Shown here piece by piece: positions 16,792 to 26,444 of a stretch of 64,000 bases of DNA. The notes under the pieces are model-generated. The model saw nothing but the letters and a program-made list of their open reading frames with translations, was not told the DNA's origin and searched no databases. This stretch comes from Edaphobacter modestus (lineage in GTDB: Bacteria > Acidobacteriota > Terriglobia > Terriglobales > Acidobacteriaceae): positions 1,240,001 to 1,304,000 of the forward strand of contig NZ_SHKW01000001.1 of the NCBI RefSeq assembly GCF_004217555.1, written 5' to 3'. The translations under genes were made by a program, and so were the position numbers. The first letter of the stretch is position 1, and each line of letters starts with the position of its first letter.

Positions 16792-18333
16792 TCAAATGCG
16801 TATCGACATGGAGTGATGAAAGATGTTGTTAGGGTCGTACCGACGCTTCACACTTTGGAGAAACGGATATAGATCGCCGGTACCGTAGTACAGCTGTGGC
16901 CAATAGTCGTGCTGCAACATATCTATATCTGGATAATTGATATAGCACCCTTCATAGCGGTCGCTCCAGAAGGGTGTCCCGGCGTATTTGTTGCTGGCGC
17001 CGGCACTTGCGTAAAGGTCCTGATAGAAGTCCCTCATCCACTGAATCTGTCCAGCATCCTGAGCTGGATCGGTCCAGGTGCCGATGAACTGCAGCTTCAT
17101 CGTAGAGTTTCTTTGAGCCGAAGCAGTTTCTTCGAGCATTTGCTCTCGGTTCACTGCACCTCCAAACGAATCCGCCAAGACGGTATTGCTGGAGAGATCG
17201 ACTCCATCGATCTTTCGGTTAAGGTGTTTATAAAAACACGCTGCTTCTTCCCTGCTGAACCCTCTCTTCATAAAGGTCGATTTGTACTTGTGCCGACGGT
17301 TCACCACAGGGCCTCCGCCGCCGTTCCGCTCCTGAGAATCAATCCACGGAATTTTATTCAAGGTGTGCTTGGCCAGGCACAGATCGGTGCCCTTGTGCAC
17401 CGGTTCGGGATGATGCTCGGCCATAGCCGGATGAACGGAAAGCTGGGCTATCGGCTTACATTCATCGAACATCGCTAAATATTCATCCAGGACACGTGTG
17501 TCGTTCACGGTCCCGTCCGGATTTGTAAACGTCACAGACATTCCCAGATGGTCCGAGCTTCGGTGAGAGAGATTGAAGATTGAGAACAATCCCCACGTCT
17601 CTGCATCCTTGCCCCGTGTCTCCCAATAGTTGCCGAAGAGGTAGAGAATTCGCGCAAAGCGCTCCTCCGTCATTCCGTCCCAACTGAAGCTGATATTTCC
17701 TCGCACAACTTCGGTGGGCGCTTTTGGAAGAGTATCGAAGTAAAAGTTGGTAATGATGCCGAAGTTTCCTCCCCCACCACCACGGCATGCGCGCAACAGA
17801 TCGGCTTCGTTGCGTTTGTCCGCTCGCCGGATACGAGCATTTCCCGCAGGATCTACGGTTACGATATCGACCGCCGTTACCCAGTCAGGAGTGATCCCGT
17901 GTAAACGCGACAACAATCCGTATCCCCCACCCGATATGTGCCCACCTGCCCCCACAGGAGGGCAGGTTCCGCCAGGGATTGTCACCAGATCGCGCTTGTA
18001 CAGCTCCGGATAAGCCCTCCCGAGCGTCGTACCCGCACCCAATCTATACTTCGGTCCGTTCGGAGGAGGGGCGGTGCCCGCCAAAAGACTCAGATCAATG
18101 ATGGCTCCGCCTGGATTGTTATCGACAAAATCTTCGTAGCAGTGTCCTCCGGAACGGACTGTTGGACGTAACCCGGCATGAACAAAACGCTGCAGAGCCT
18201 CGGCAACGTCCTCGCTGGTATCGCAGAGTGCAATCCTGCTGGCTCTATCTCCCGACTCCGGGAAACGTGCGTTCTGTCCACGGCTCAGTCGATCGAAACG
18301 GACGTCTCCGGTGGATACAATCTCAATCCCCAT
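16792..18333 (-). CDS. FAD-linked oxidoreductase with berberine-bridge domain
   Basis: The 513-residue protein has an FAD-binding PCMH domain and a C-terminal BBE domain (RRYDPNNIFHH). RSGGHCYED supplies the His and GGTCPPVGAGGHISGGG the Cys that attach FAD bicovalently in this family. Such enzymes oxidise alcohols, sugars or alkaloid-like rings with O2 or another acceptor. There is no visible export signal. AGAGGAA lies ten bases before the ATG. It follows the dipeptidase gene by 94 bases on the same strand, so they may be co-transcribed, though no metabolic link is evident. Confidence 0.85.
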   Translation of the reverse strand: MGIEIVSTGDVRFDRLSRGQNARFPESGDRASRIALCDTSEDVAEALQRFVHAGLRPTVRSGGHCYEDFVDNNPGGAIIDLSLLAGTAPPPNGPKYRLGAGTTLGRAYPELYKRDLVTIPGGTCPPVGAGGHISGGGYGLLSRLHGITPDWVTAVDIVTVDPAGNARIRRADKRNEADLLRACRGGGGGNFGIITNFYFDTLPKAPTEVVRGNISFSWDGMTEERFARILYLFGNYWETRGKDAETWGLFSIFNLSHRSSDHLGMSVTFTNPDGTVNDTRVLDEYLAMFDECKPIAQLSVHPAMAEHHPEPVHKGTDLCLAKHTLNKIPWIDSQERNGGGGPVVNRRHKYKSTFMKRGFSREEAACFYKHLNRKIDGVDLSSNTVLADSFGGAVNREQMLEETASAQRNSTMKLQFIGTWTDPAQDAGQIQWMRDFYQDLYASAGASNKYAGTPFWSDRYEGCYINYPDIDMLQHDYWPQLYYGTGDLYPFLQSVKRRYDPNNIFHHSMSIRI

Positions 18334-18427
18334 CTTGCAAGTTCCTCTGCTGGCACGATATCAGCAGACATTTCCCGTCGGAATCGGACATTCGCCCTAT
18401 CTGTCCAGGTACTGAATTCAAAGCCTT

Positions 18428-19684
18428 TTAAGCGCGGCGTTGCCCAACCTGGCGGAAAAAGCGCAAGAGATTTCCGCCCCAGAACTTGTCAATACGCGCC
18501 TCGGTGTAGCCGCGGCGCAACATCGCATCTGTAACCATAGGCAAATCGCGAACATCCCGCATGCCTCGGGCCAGTGTGGGGCCTCCATCGAAGTCCGTCC
18601 CGATGGAAACATGATCTTCTCCCACCATTTGTATTGCCCTGTCCACTACGGCTACCCAATCGTCCACCGCCATCATCACAGAGTCGGGAACGCGGGCGCC
18701 GCGCATCGGAAACTGCGGTGCCACCAGGCTATCCACCTCATAGATCGTCTTCCCTTTCACCTGATCCGGGATACTGCTGGTGTCGAAGAACGTCTTGCCC
18801 CGTTGCGCTGTCACCCACTCATATTCCCTCGGGTAGTTGAACTCGCTGCCGATCTGGAATCCGATCACACCGCCCTTTGCCGCTAACTTCTCAAGAAGCC
18901 GGTCCGGCATGTTCCGGGGGATATTGTTCACGCTCCGAAGACCGTGATGGGTCGCGATCACCGGCGCGTCGCTGATGTCGATTACCTGAGAAACTGTCTC
19001 GTCTGAGGAATGAGAGACATTGATCATCATGCCCAGTCGGTTCATCTCCCTAATCAGATCCCGGCCGTGAGCGCTAAGGCCGTTGGATTTCGGCGGAGAA
19101 CAGCAGGAGTCTGCGTAGTTTTGATCCCAGTTATGCGCCGAGATTTGTGCCGACCGCAGGCGCATTTCATAAAAATCACGCAGGATTCCGAGGTCTCCGT
19201 CGAGGTCGTAGCTGCCCTCGATATCGAGCACGGCTGCCATCTTGCCCTTCGCATTGATTCGCTGAACATCTTCCGCATCCAGAGCCAACTCAACCAGGCT
19301 GCGATTTTGATCCAGTTGCCTCAGGGCGTGATCGAGCCGGCGCATCGCCTGCCTGGTTTCGAAACGGCTGGGGTAATACTCTTCGGGAACGAAGATCGAG
19401 AGAAAGAACGCGCGTTCTCCACCTTCACGAGCGCGGGGCAGATCCCACTGTCCATCCAGCTTTCGGTCGCCCATGCTGCCGCCATGGTAAAACTCACGAT
19501 CCAAGGCATGCACATGGCCATCGAATACAAATGCGCGACGATGAATCTCCCATGCCTGCGCAGAGATCTGCGGAGCGGTCTGGTCCGGGTCCGCGGCTCC
19601 CTGCAGAGTCCCGGCCTGGAGAAATCGATTCACGATCGTGGGTGCAAGCACGCTGTACCCGAGAAATTGTCGGCGGTTCAGCAA
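18428..19684 (-). CDS. Tat-exported membrane dipeptidase (renal dipeptidase, M19)
   Basis: The N-terminus MLNRRQFLGYSVLAP is a twin-arginine signal. The mature protein shows M19 metal-ligand motifs: FDGHVHALD, the bridging Glu in AVLDIEGSYDL, His in MINVSHSSDE and the paired His of VIATHHGLRSV, with a late Asp in GTDFDGG. These bind two zinc ions and hydrolyse dipeptides, including D-amino-acid-containing ones, in the periplasm. At 418 residues it is of normal length. The nearby symporter-NamZ fusion and murB show an interest in cell-wall components, but no direct link to this gene is seen. Confidence 0.88.
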   Translation of the reverse strand: MLNRRQFLGYSVLAPTIVNRFLQAGTLQGAADPDQTAPQISAQAWEIHRRAFVFDGHVHALDREFYHGGSMGDRKLDGQWDLPRAREGGERAFFLSIFVPEEYYPSRFETRQAMRRLDHALRQLDQNRSLVELALDAEDVQRINAKGKMAAVLDIEGSYDLDGDLGILRDFYEMRLRSAQISAHNWDQNYADSCCSPPKSNGLSAHGRDLIREMNRLGMMINVSHSSDETVSQVIDISDAPVIATHHGLRSVNNIPRNMPDRLLEKLAAKGGVIGFQIGSEFNYPREYEWVTAQRGKTFFDTSSIPDQVKGKTIYEVDSLVAPQFPMRGARVPDSVMMAVDDWVAVVDRAIQMVGEDHVSIGTDFDGGPTLARGMRDVRDLPMVTDAMLRRGYTEARIDKFWGGNLLRFFRQVGQRRA

Positions 19685-19965
19685 GGGTTCCTCTCGGTTA
19701 GGGAGATTTGCATGATAGGTCGCTCTTCCTTGTAGAGTGCTTCACAAGCACTCTCGTCTTTCCGGGCGCTGGTCTTCCGCGCTTATCTATTTATGCAGTG
19801 TCGCTTCCTTCGGGACATGCGCAGTATACCCGGTTCATTCATTACCGCTGCATTCGGTCGAATGCAATCGAAGAGCGCACGACATTTGACCTAGAGAGAA
19901 AACTGCATTCGTGGATACCATTTCGCCAAGCAACTTCTGTGCAAATACGATTGCCAAGGATTGTT

Positions 19966-21175
19966 ATGGCTCTCAATGGGAAACCTGAGAAAAGACCGCG
20001 ACTTGCCGCCGTGGTTACCGCCTATAGGAAATATCTGCATCCACAACACGTTGTGGATCGCTTTTTAGATGGCTACGGCTGGAACGGCAGATACCACCGA
20101 CCCCAGATGGATGTGGTGTCACTGTATGTCGATCAGAGAGGAGAAGGCGATCTGTTTCAGGAGAGAGCAAACCGCCATCCTCAGATGAAGATCTGCCCCA
20201 CCATCGAGGAAGCGCTAACCCTTGGAACTGGCAAACTGGCGGTTGACGGAGTAGTCGTAGTTGCCGAGCATGGCGTCTACCCGCTCAGTGAGAACGGCAT
20301 CATGATGCGCCGCATTACGAGTTCTTTGAAAAGATCACGGAAGTGTTCCGGGCCAGTGGCCGCTCAGTACCTTATTTCAACGACAAGGAATTGTCATGGA
20401 ACTGGGACTGGTCGAAAAAGATGGTTGACGTTTCTCATGAACTAAACTTCCCGCTTCAGGGCGGTTCGAGCCTCGCAGTGACGTGGAGAATTCCTTCGGT
20501 GGAATTTCCGCTCGGCGCTACAGCCAAGGAAGCCATCTCAATTGGTTATGGCGGCATGACAAGCTACGATTTTCACGGACTGGAGACTATCCAGTGCATG
20601 GTAGAGCGGCGCAAAGGAGGAGAGAGCGGTGTCCAATGGCTCCAGACCTATCGCGGCGAAGGGTTTGGAAGGCGTACGAGGAAGGGGTCTGGTCCCATGC
20701 ACTCGTCAAGGCAGCCCTGAGCCGCAGCTCTACGCTGAGACCAGGGATTCCGAGCTTCTCAAATATCTTTCCAACAACGAAACAGATGAAGGCTATGGTT
20801 CCGGATCCAGTTTCGTATCAGTACCAGCATCGAGACGGTCTTCGCAGCACCATGATCCTGATGAACGGTATGGTACGGGATTTTACCTTCGCTGCCACCA
20901 TCGACGGGCAGTCAAAACCGTTCTCCACCCAAATGTACCTGCCCATGCCCGACGGGCGTACCACCATGGCAAGCTTCTTCAGCCCTCTGGTCTATAACGC
21001 TGAGCAGATGTTCCTCACCGGCAAGGCGCAATATCCGGTTGAAAGAGCATTGCTGACCAGCGGCTTGTTGATTGCGGGTGTCGAAAGCGCGAAGATAGGA
21101 CGGCGCGTGGAAACGCCCAATCTGGCTACGGTGAACTATCAACCGAACCCTGAATCTACCTTCTGGAGGAGCTAA
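19966..21175 (+). pseudogene. Frameshifted first copy of an uncharacterised protein family
   Basis: Three successive frames together give one protein: frame one to about 20310 (PQMDVVSLYVDQRGEGD ... VVVAEHGVYPLSENG), frame two to about 20660 (FFEKITEVFRASGRSVPYF ... MVERRKGGESG), then frame three to 21175 (VWKAYEEGVWSHALVKAALS ... NYQPNPESTFWRS). Each junction is explained by loss of one base. The order and wording match the copy at 21175-22545. ATG 19966 has an AAGGA site. I do not recall a characterised member; relatives occur as hypothetical proteins in other soil bacteria. Either a true pseudogene or sequencing errors; two errors so close make decay likelier. Confidence 0.75.
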
Positions 21176-22827
21176 TGCTGACCCGTCGACGTTTCGTAGG
21201 TTACTCCGCATTGTCGTCCTCCATGTTGGCGTAACCCCCACTGGCGCGCACCGTCTTCGGACAGGCAGTTTCAAATTCCTCCTCTAGACCCATCCGTCTT
21301 GCGATCCTCGGCAGTACTTACCGTCCAGGCTCCCACCTGCAGACCATCGCCGACCGCTTCCTTGTCGGCTATCCATACGAGAGCGATTGGCATCTTCCGA
21401 ATGTGCAGGTAGTTTCACTCTACGTTGATGAGCATGCACGCAGGGCCGCGGCACAACCAACGGAATTCCAGCTTGCAATTACGGGGCGGACAAGAAAACC
21501 TCACGCCGAAGAGCTCGATGCCAGTCATGATCTAAGCCAGGCACGTGCCAGTCAGTTTGGATTTCGTCTCTGCCGGAATATTCCGGAAGCTCTGCGTTGC
21601 GGGAGCGATCATCTTTCCGTAGACGCGGTGCTTACCGTCGTCGAACAATGCGATGACTACCCCTATGCCCGAAACGACAAGGGGCAAATCCTGTTGCCGC
21701 AGTACGATTTCTTCCAGCAGTCCGTCGAGGTGTTCGAGAGCGAAAAGCAGTCGGTGCCGTATTTCAATCATAAACAGCTATCCTTCAGCTTCGCCGAAGC
21801 GCAGCACATGGAGAAGACAGCGGAACGCCTCGGGTTTCCCCTGATGGCTGGTGCCTCGATGCCGGTCACGTGCCGTCTTCCGGATGTGGATATTCCACCT
21901 GGTTCCCACGTGCAAGAAGCAGTAATGGTAGGAGCGGGAGATGCAGACAACTTTGCGTTCGACGCGCTTGAAGCCATGCAATCTATGCTGGAACGCCGCA
22001 AGGGGGGTGAGACAGGTGTGAAGGCGGTACAGCTTCTTGAAGGAGACGAGGTATGGTCAGCCGGAGAGGCGGGGCGCTGGTCCAAGGATCTGCTCAGCTC
22101 TGCACTCTCACGCAGCGACACGACCATGGGCCTGACGGTTCTGGATGGTCGCTGCCAGGATCTCGCAGCAGACGGCGCTTTGCCACAACTGGTGAAAGAT
22201 CCCGCTGCTTATTGTGTGGAATATATCGATGGTACGCGTGCGACCCTGCTTCTGCTGAACGGGGCCATCAGGGACTTCAACATCTCCGCCCGGTTGGCAA
22301 ATCAGGATCTGGTCTCGACGCAGTTTTTCATGCCACTACCGCCAAATGAGACGTACTCCGCCTGTCTCGCCTCGAAGATCGAAGAACTGTATCAGACGCG
22401 AAAGCCTCCTTATCCTTTGCGACGCTCCCTGCTCACTACGGGTCTTCTGGATGCTTGCCTTAACTCAAGACATCGGCTGAATGAAAGATTGGAGACACCT
22501 CACCTGACGCTTAATTATCAGCCGCCTGAAAAATCGACCTATGTTCGCACCTGCGGTTTCGAACATAGTACGTCCTGTAGTTGTTATTCCGCATCAGGTG
22601 ATGGAAAGAACCCGGTTACGCCCTTCCGCTTTTGCCTGGTAGAGCGCAGCATCCGCCCGCTGCATCACGTCGGCGATATGATCCTTGCTGTTTCGAAGGG
22701 CTGCGACACCGATGCTTGCGGTTATTACAACTCCGGCGGCATGGCTTTGCTGTATTGTCGCGACTTGAAGCGCTATCTTTTCTATATTCGTTCGGACGCG
22801 CTGCGCCACTATAAGGGCTGCTTCTAG
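21175..22827 (+). pseudogene. Second copy of the family, Tat signal interrupted by an in-frame stop
   Basis: ATG 21175 overlaps the stop of the first copy (TAATG) and has a perfect GGAGGA site. It starts MLTRRRFVGYSALSSS, a twin-arginine signal. Codon 20 (21232-21234) is TAA, after which the same frame continues uninterrupted (RPIRLAILGSTYRPGSHL ... VVSLYVDEHARRAA) to 22827. Full-length product would need readthrough or an internal start. By comparison with the first copy the native end is near 22545 (NYQPPEKSTYVR), so the last ~95 codons, antisense to the cyclase gene, look like stop loss. A 9-bp inverted repeat (22539-22568) follows the inferred native end. Function unknown. Confidence 0.7.
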
Positions 22828-23761
22828 CGACGCTCCTGGAAGAAGAACCGCAAACTCTTCCCCTCCCCCACCTGCCAAGAACGTCGATGCCACGTACCGA
22901 GTCCTGGATCTTCTCAACGGCGGCAATAAGCATCTCATCCCCAATGTGATGCCCGAAGGTATCGTTGATCCTCTTAAAGTGATCGAGATCAATCATCAGG
23001 ATCGAAAATTTATTGCCTGACCGCTCCGCTCGCGACAATTCCCGGGCACACCAGTCAAGAAAGACCCGGCGGTTATAGACCCTTGTTAGGGGATCAGTAC
23101 TCGCCATCTTCTCCAACTTCTCAGTTAGATTAGTTGCTGTCATCCAGAAGAATCCGAATGCTATGCCTAAGGCGAACGCGATGTGGATGATATAGGTAAC
23201 AACCTTTACATCATAGAAAAGGGCTGGCTTATTCAGCATTCCTAAAGCAATGACAATGCCAAGACCAACGTTAAAGCAAGTAAAGCCAACCAAGAGGATC
23301 GCGCTAAATATAAATGGAACAGAAATTACGCGTCGCGATGCGCGGAGCAGCACCATTGAAGTCTGGCCGGTCTGTATGGCTATGAGCATTTCAGCAGCGA
23401 CAGACCGAAATCGGTTAGGGATTTGAAGGTAGATCAAACAAAGATCTGCCACCACCTGCAATAAGAGGAGAACAACTCCGAGAACTGGCAGCTGCGAAGG
23501 GGATTCGATCAGTTCGAGAATTGCAACGTGCAGAAGTACAAATGCGTTCAGTATCAGGACATCTGCTAGAACGACGCTTAGCCAGAACGATGTATAGGGA
23601 AAGCTGAAGAGCAGCACAGCACCGATACTTCCGGTAGCGAAAGATGCACCTAGCCATCCAAGCCCCAGAAGACGCGAATTCGTCAGGCGCACGATATAAA
23701 GGCCGGCACTACCGCAGGCGAGAAGAACCGCTCCGATAATCAGGGTGATTTGTGTTGCCAT
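22594..23761 (-). pseudogene. Membrane diguanylate cyclase (GGDEF) with a G-run frameshift
   Basis: Six or seven hydrophobic segments (residues ~1-215) precede a GGDEF domain (STDPLTRVYNRRVF, ILMIDLDHFKRINDTFGH). At the signature, the sequence TGGGGGAGGGGAAGAG gives WGRGR; with one G fewer it reads RWGGEEFAVLLPGAS and continues in the other frame to 22594 (ITASIGVAAL ... ADAALYQAKAEGRN). The domain is therefore broken at the active site by a single G in a homopolymer near 22862. GGEEF is a functional variant, so the intact enzyme would have made cyclic di-GMP. Phase variation, a sequencing error or real decay are all possible. ATG 23761 is preferred to the upstream TTG. Confidence 0.8.
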
Positions 23762-24124
23762 CGCGTTTTTCGTCAACGACTCTCGCTTCGAAGTAGTTTA
23801 GTAAACGTCGCAACGGCAACGCCCAGCCTGCCATACCAATCGACAACTGTAATTCCCTCAGGCTGCAAGAAGGGATGGCACCAAAGTTGCAACGAGTCAG
23901 CGCTGTCCTGATACTGCCGTCCCTCTTATTGCCGGCTCTAATTGTCGGAACCAGCGCGTTGGCTCTCACTGTTTCCGCAATTACGTTTCAAGCCATTGCG
24001 GCAGCGCAGTGTCCGGTACTTTCCGTCAGTTCTTGACATGCCCTAACGCTGTCATCGGGATGAAACCGAACCAAAGAGGTGAGGTAACGACATCGAGGCA
24101 ATGAAAACCTTATTATGAAGCTCA
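23762..24124 (+). other. Intergenic region before the amino-sugar symporter
   Basis: No recognised gene. A 53-codon hydrophobic frame (23875-24036) reads like a short membrane or exported peptide (LILPSLLLPALIVGTSALAL), but its only purine-rich site touches the ATG. A TTGACA at 24033-24038 lacks a convincing -10 box at normal spacing. Confidence 0.4.
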
Positions 24125-25654
24125 ATGAAGATATTGGATTGGCTGGTGCTATGTATCTACTTTCTAGTCATGCTCGGGATGGGCTTTTGGGCGCGTGCCA
24201 AGGTCAAGACTGCCAGCGACTTTTTCACCGCGGGCGGGGTGATGCCGTGGTGGCTCTCCGGCATCTCGCACCATATGTCCGGATACAGCTCCGCAGTCTT
24301 CGTTGCCTACGCGGCCATCGCTTATACGGCGGGCTTCAGCATCTACATTTGGTGGGCCTGCTCCATCGGCATCGCCCTCATAATCGGCTCCAACGTTTTC
24401 CCTGGCCGCTGGTCGAGGCTGCGTCAGAGACTAGACATCATCTCGCCCCTCGAGTACCTTGCGGTCCGGTATAACCTTCCTGCGCAACAGATCCTCGCAT
24501 GGTGCGGCGCCCTGCTGAAGATCTTCGACGTAGGCGCAAAATGGACAGCCGCAGCCATACTCCTGCAGGTCTTTGCTCATGTTCCGACTCTTTGGGGAGT
24601 TCTGCTCACCGGCTCCGTCACTCTTATCTACTCCGTCGTCGGAGGCCTCTGGGCCGATGCCTTAACGGACATGAGTCAATTCATTATCCAGGTCCTTGCG
24701 GGTATCGTCATGCTCGTCGCCGTCCTGACTCGGCTGGGCGGGATCTCAGGTCTCTGGACCATATGGGGTAGACTTCCTGCGAGCCACTCCCGACCGTTTG
24801 TCGGTCAATACACACTCGCCTTCGCCATCGTCTACCTGCTGGTTAATTTTCTTTCCTACAACGGCGGAACCTGGAATCTCGCACAACGCTTTATCGCGGC
24901 CCCTACCGCTACCGCTGCTCGCAAAGCCGCGCTCCTTTCAGCGAGCCTTTATCTTGTATGGCCCCTGGTGCTCTTTTATCCCATGTGGGCATCGCCTCTG
25001 CTGCTTCCTCATCTGGCCGATCCATCGCAGTCCTATGCACTCCTTACCAAGACCCTGTTACCTCAGGGCCTCATTGGATTGGTGCTGGCTGGCATGTTCG
25101 CTCATACCATGGCCATGACGTCTTCCGATGCAAACGCCATCTCAGCCGTAGTCGTCCGCGATATTCTGCCAGCTCTGCGCAAAGGCCAACGTCCCAGCGA
25201 CCGTATTCAACTGCTCTCCGGCCGAATCTGTACCTTGCTTTTTCTCTCCCTCAGTATGTTCATCGCACTTTCTGCCGATCACTTCGGCGGAGTCATTGGC
25301 CTCGTCATCCTTTGGTATGGAGCACTTCTCGGCCCGATCGCCATCCCCATGCTTTTTGGCATGTTGAATCTCTTCCGCCGGTCCGGCGCGAATGCGGCTA
25401 TTGCCTCGTGGGCGGTTGGCGCTATCGCCTTCGGCCTTATCAAATTCGTATTCCCTGCTCAGATTGCGCGTCTGCCCGGAGATCTCACCACCACGATCAC
25501 GATCGCCGGCCCAGTCCTCAGTTCGCTGGTTGTCTTCATTGGAGTTGGCCTTATTTGGCCAATGAAAGAACCCGCCGCAGACCGCCTCCTAAAACTCATC
25601 AATGATGAGGACGCTTCCGCGACCGCTCAAGCTAGCCACCACACAATCGCCTAA
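24125..25654 (+). CDS. Sodium-solute symporter of the nag operon
   Basis: The 509-residue protein has about 13 hydrophobic segments and SSS-family landmarks: DWLVLCIYFLVMLGMGFWA at the first helix, SDFFTAGGVMPWWLSG, and VVGGLWADALTDMSQFIIQ. It would couple Na+ entry to uptake of a sugar. Because nagB and nagA follow within a few bases, the likely substrate is an amino sugar such as N-acetylglucosamine or glucosamine; this is inference from context. nagB starts 13 bases after the stop. A kinase for the sugar is not in the window. Confidence 0.9.
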   Translation: MKILDWLVLCIYFLVMLGMGFWARAKVKTASDFFTAGGVMPWWLSGISHHMSGYSSAVFVAYAAIAYTAGFSIYIWWACSIGIALIIGSNVFPGRWSRLRQRLDIISPLEYLAVRYNLPAQQILAWCGALLKIFDVGAKWTAAAILLQVFAHVPTLWGVLLTGSVTLIYSVVGGLWADALTDMSQFIIQVLAGIVMLVAVLTRLGGISGLWTIWGRLPASHSRPFVGQYTLAFAIVYLLVNFLSYNGGTWNLAQRFIAAPTATAARKAALLSASLYLVWPLVLFYPMWASPLLLPHLADPSQSYALLTKTLLPQGLIGLVLAGMFAHTMAMTSSDANAISAVVVRDILPALRKGQRPSDRIQLLSGRICTLLFLSLSMFIALSADHFGGVIGLVILWYGALLGPIAIPMLFGMLNLFRRSGANAAIASWAVGAIAFGLIKFVFPAQIARLPGDLTTTITIAGPVLSSLVVFIGVGLIWPMKEPAADRLLKLINDEDASATAQASHHTIA

Positions 25655-25667
25655 GGAACCTAAAACC

Positions 25668-26444
25668 ATGCGTTCAAGCCTGATCGAAAAAGCTGTGCCT
25701 CTCCCCTTCGTCGCCAGATCGCGCGAGGCAATGGGCCAAAAAGCAGCCGAAGATATCGCCTACGAACTACGCCGGCGTCTGAAGGTCCAGCAAGGCGTTC
25801 GCATGATCTTCGCAGCGGCCCCTAGTCAATCGGAGATGCTTGCCGCACTTATCCGCATGCCGAGTGTCGACTGGTCGCGCGTCACCGCTTTCCACATGGA
25901 TGAGTACCTTGGTCTCACCCCTGACGCTCCTCAGCGCTTCGGCTTGTGGCTGCGCCGCGCCATCTTTGACCGTCTCCCCTTTGCTGCGGTCCACCTGCTC
26001 GAACCCGGCACCGATCCCGAAGCCACGGCGGCCGAATACGCAGACAAACTGACTGAGTCACCTATCGATATTGTCTGCTGCGGCATCGGCTCGAACGGTC
26101 ACCTCGCTTTCAACGACCCCCCGGCGGACCTGAACGATCCCGCCGATGTGAAAATCGTGGAATTAGACATCGCGTGCCGTCAGCAACAAGTCGACGATCG
26201 CTGCTTCGAACGCTTCGACGATGTTCCTACCCACGCGCTCACGCTCACGATTCCGCGACTGCTCGCATCAGACCGCATCTTCTGTTGTGTCCCCGGCGCT
26301 TTCAAAAAGACCGCGGTGCGCCGCACACTCCAGGACCCAATCAGCGGCTTACTCCCTGCAACCGCGCTCCGCACACATTCCAACTGGTCGCTCTACCTCG
26401 ACGAAGATGCAGCAGCCGATCTGGCAAGTCCCGAGGCGCGATGA
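25668..26444 (+). CDS. nagB: Glucosamine-6-phosphate deaminase
   Basis: The 258-residue protein has the NagB motifs VTAFHMDEYLGL (catalytic Asp region) and CCGIGSNGHLAFNDPP (sugar-phosphate loop and general-base His). It converts glucosamine-6-phosphate to fructose-6-phosphate and ammonia in the cytoplasm. The start at 25668 has TAAGGA upstream and lies 13 bases after the symporter stop; the frame is open to 25602, which would overlap the symporter. Its stop overlaps the nagA start as ATGA. Together the operon takes amino sugars into glycolysis. Confidence 0.92.
   Translation: MRSSLIEKAVPLPFVARSREAMGQKAAEDIAYELRRRLKVQQGVRMIFAAAPSQSEMLAALIRMPSVDWSRVTAFHMDEYLGLTPDAPQRFGLWLRRAIFDRLPFAAVHLLEPGTDPEATAAEYADKLTESPIDIVCCGIGSNGHLAFNDPPADLNDPADVKIVELDIACRQQQVDDRCFERFDDVPTHALTLTIPRLLASDRIFCCVPGAFKKTAVRRTLQDPISGLLPATALRTHSNWSLYLDEDAAADLASPEAR

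Noticed and set aside
23875..24036. 53-codon hydrophobic frame with signal-like sequence
   Set aside because: The purine-rich site abuts the ATG, and there is no comparative support. Kept only as a note in the intergenic entry.
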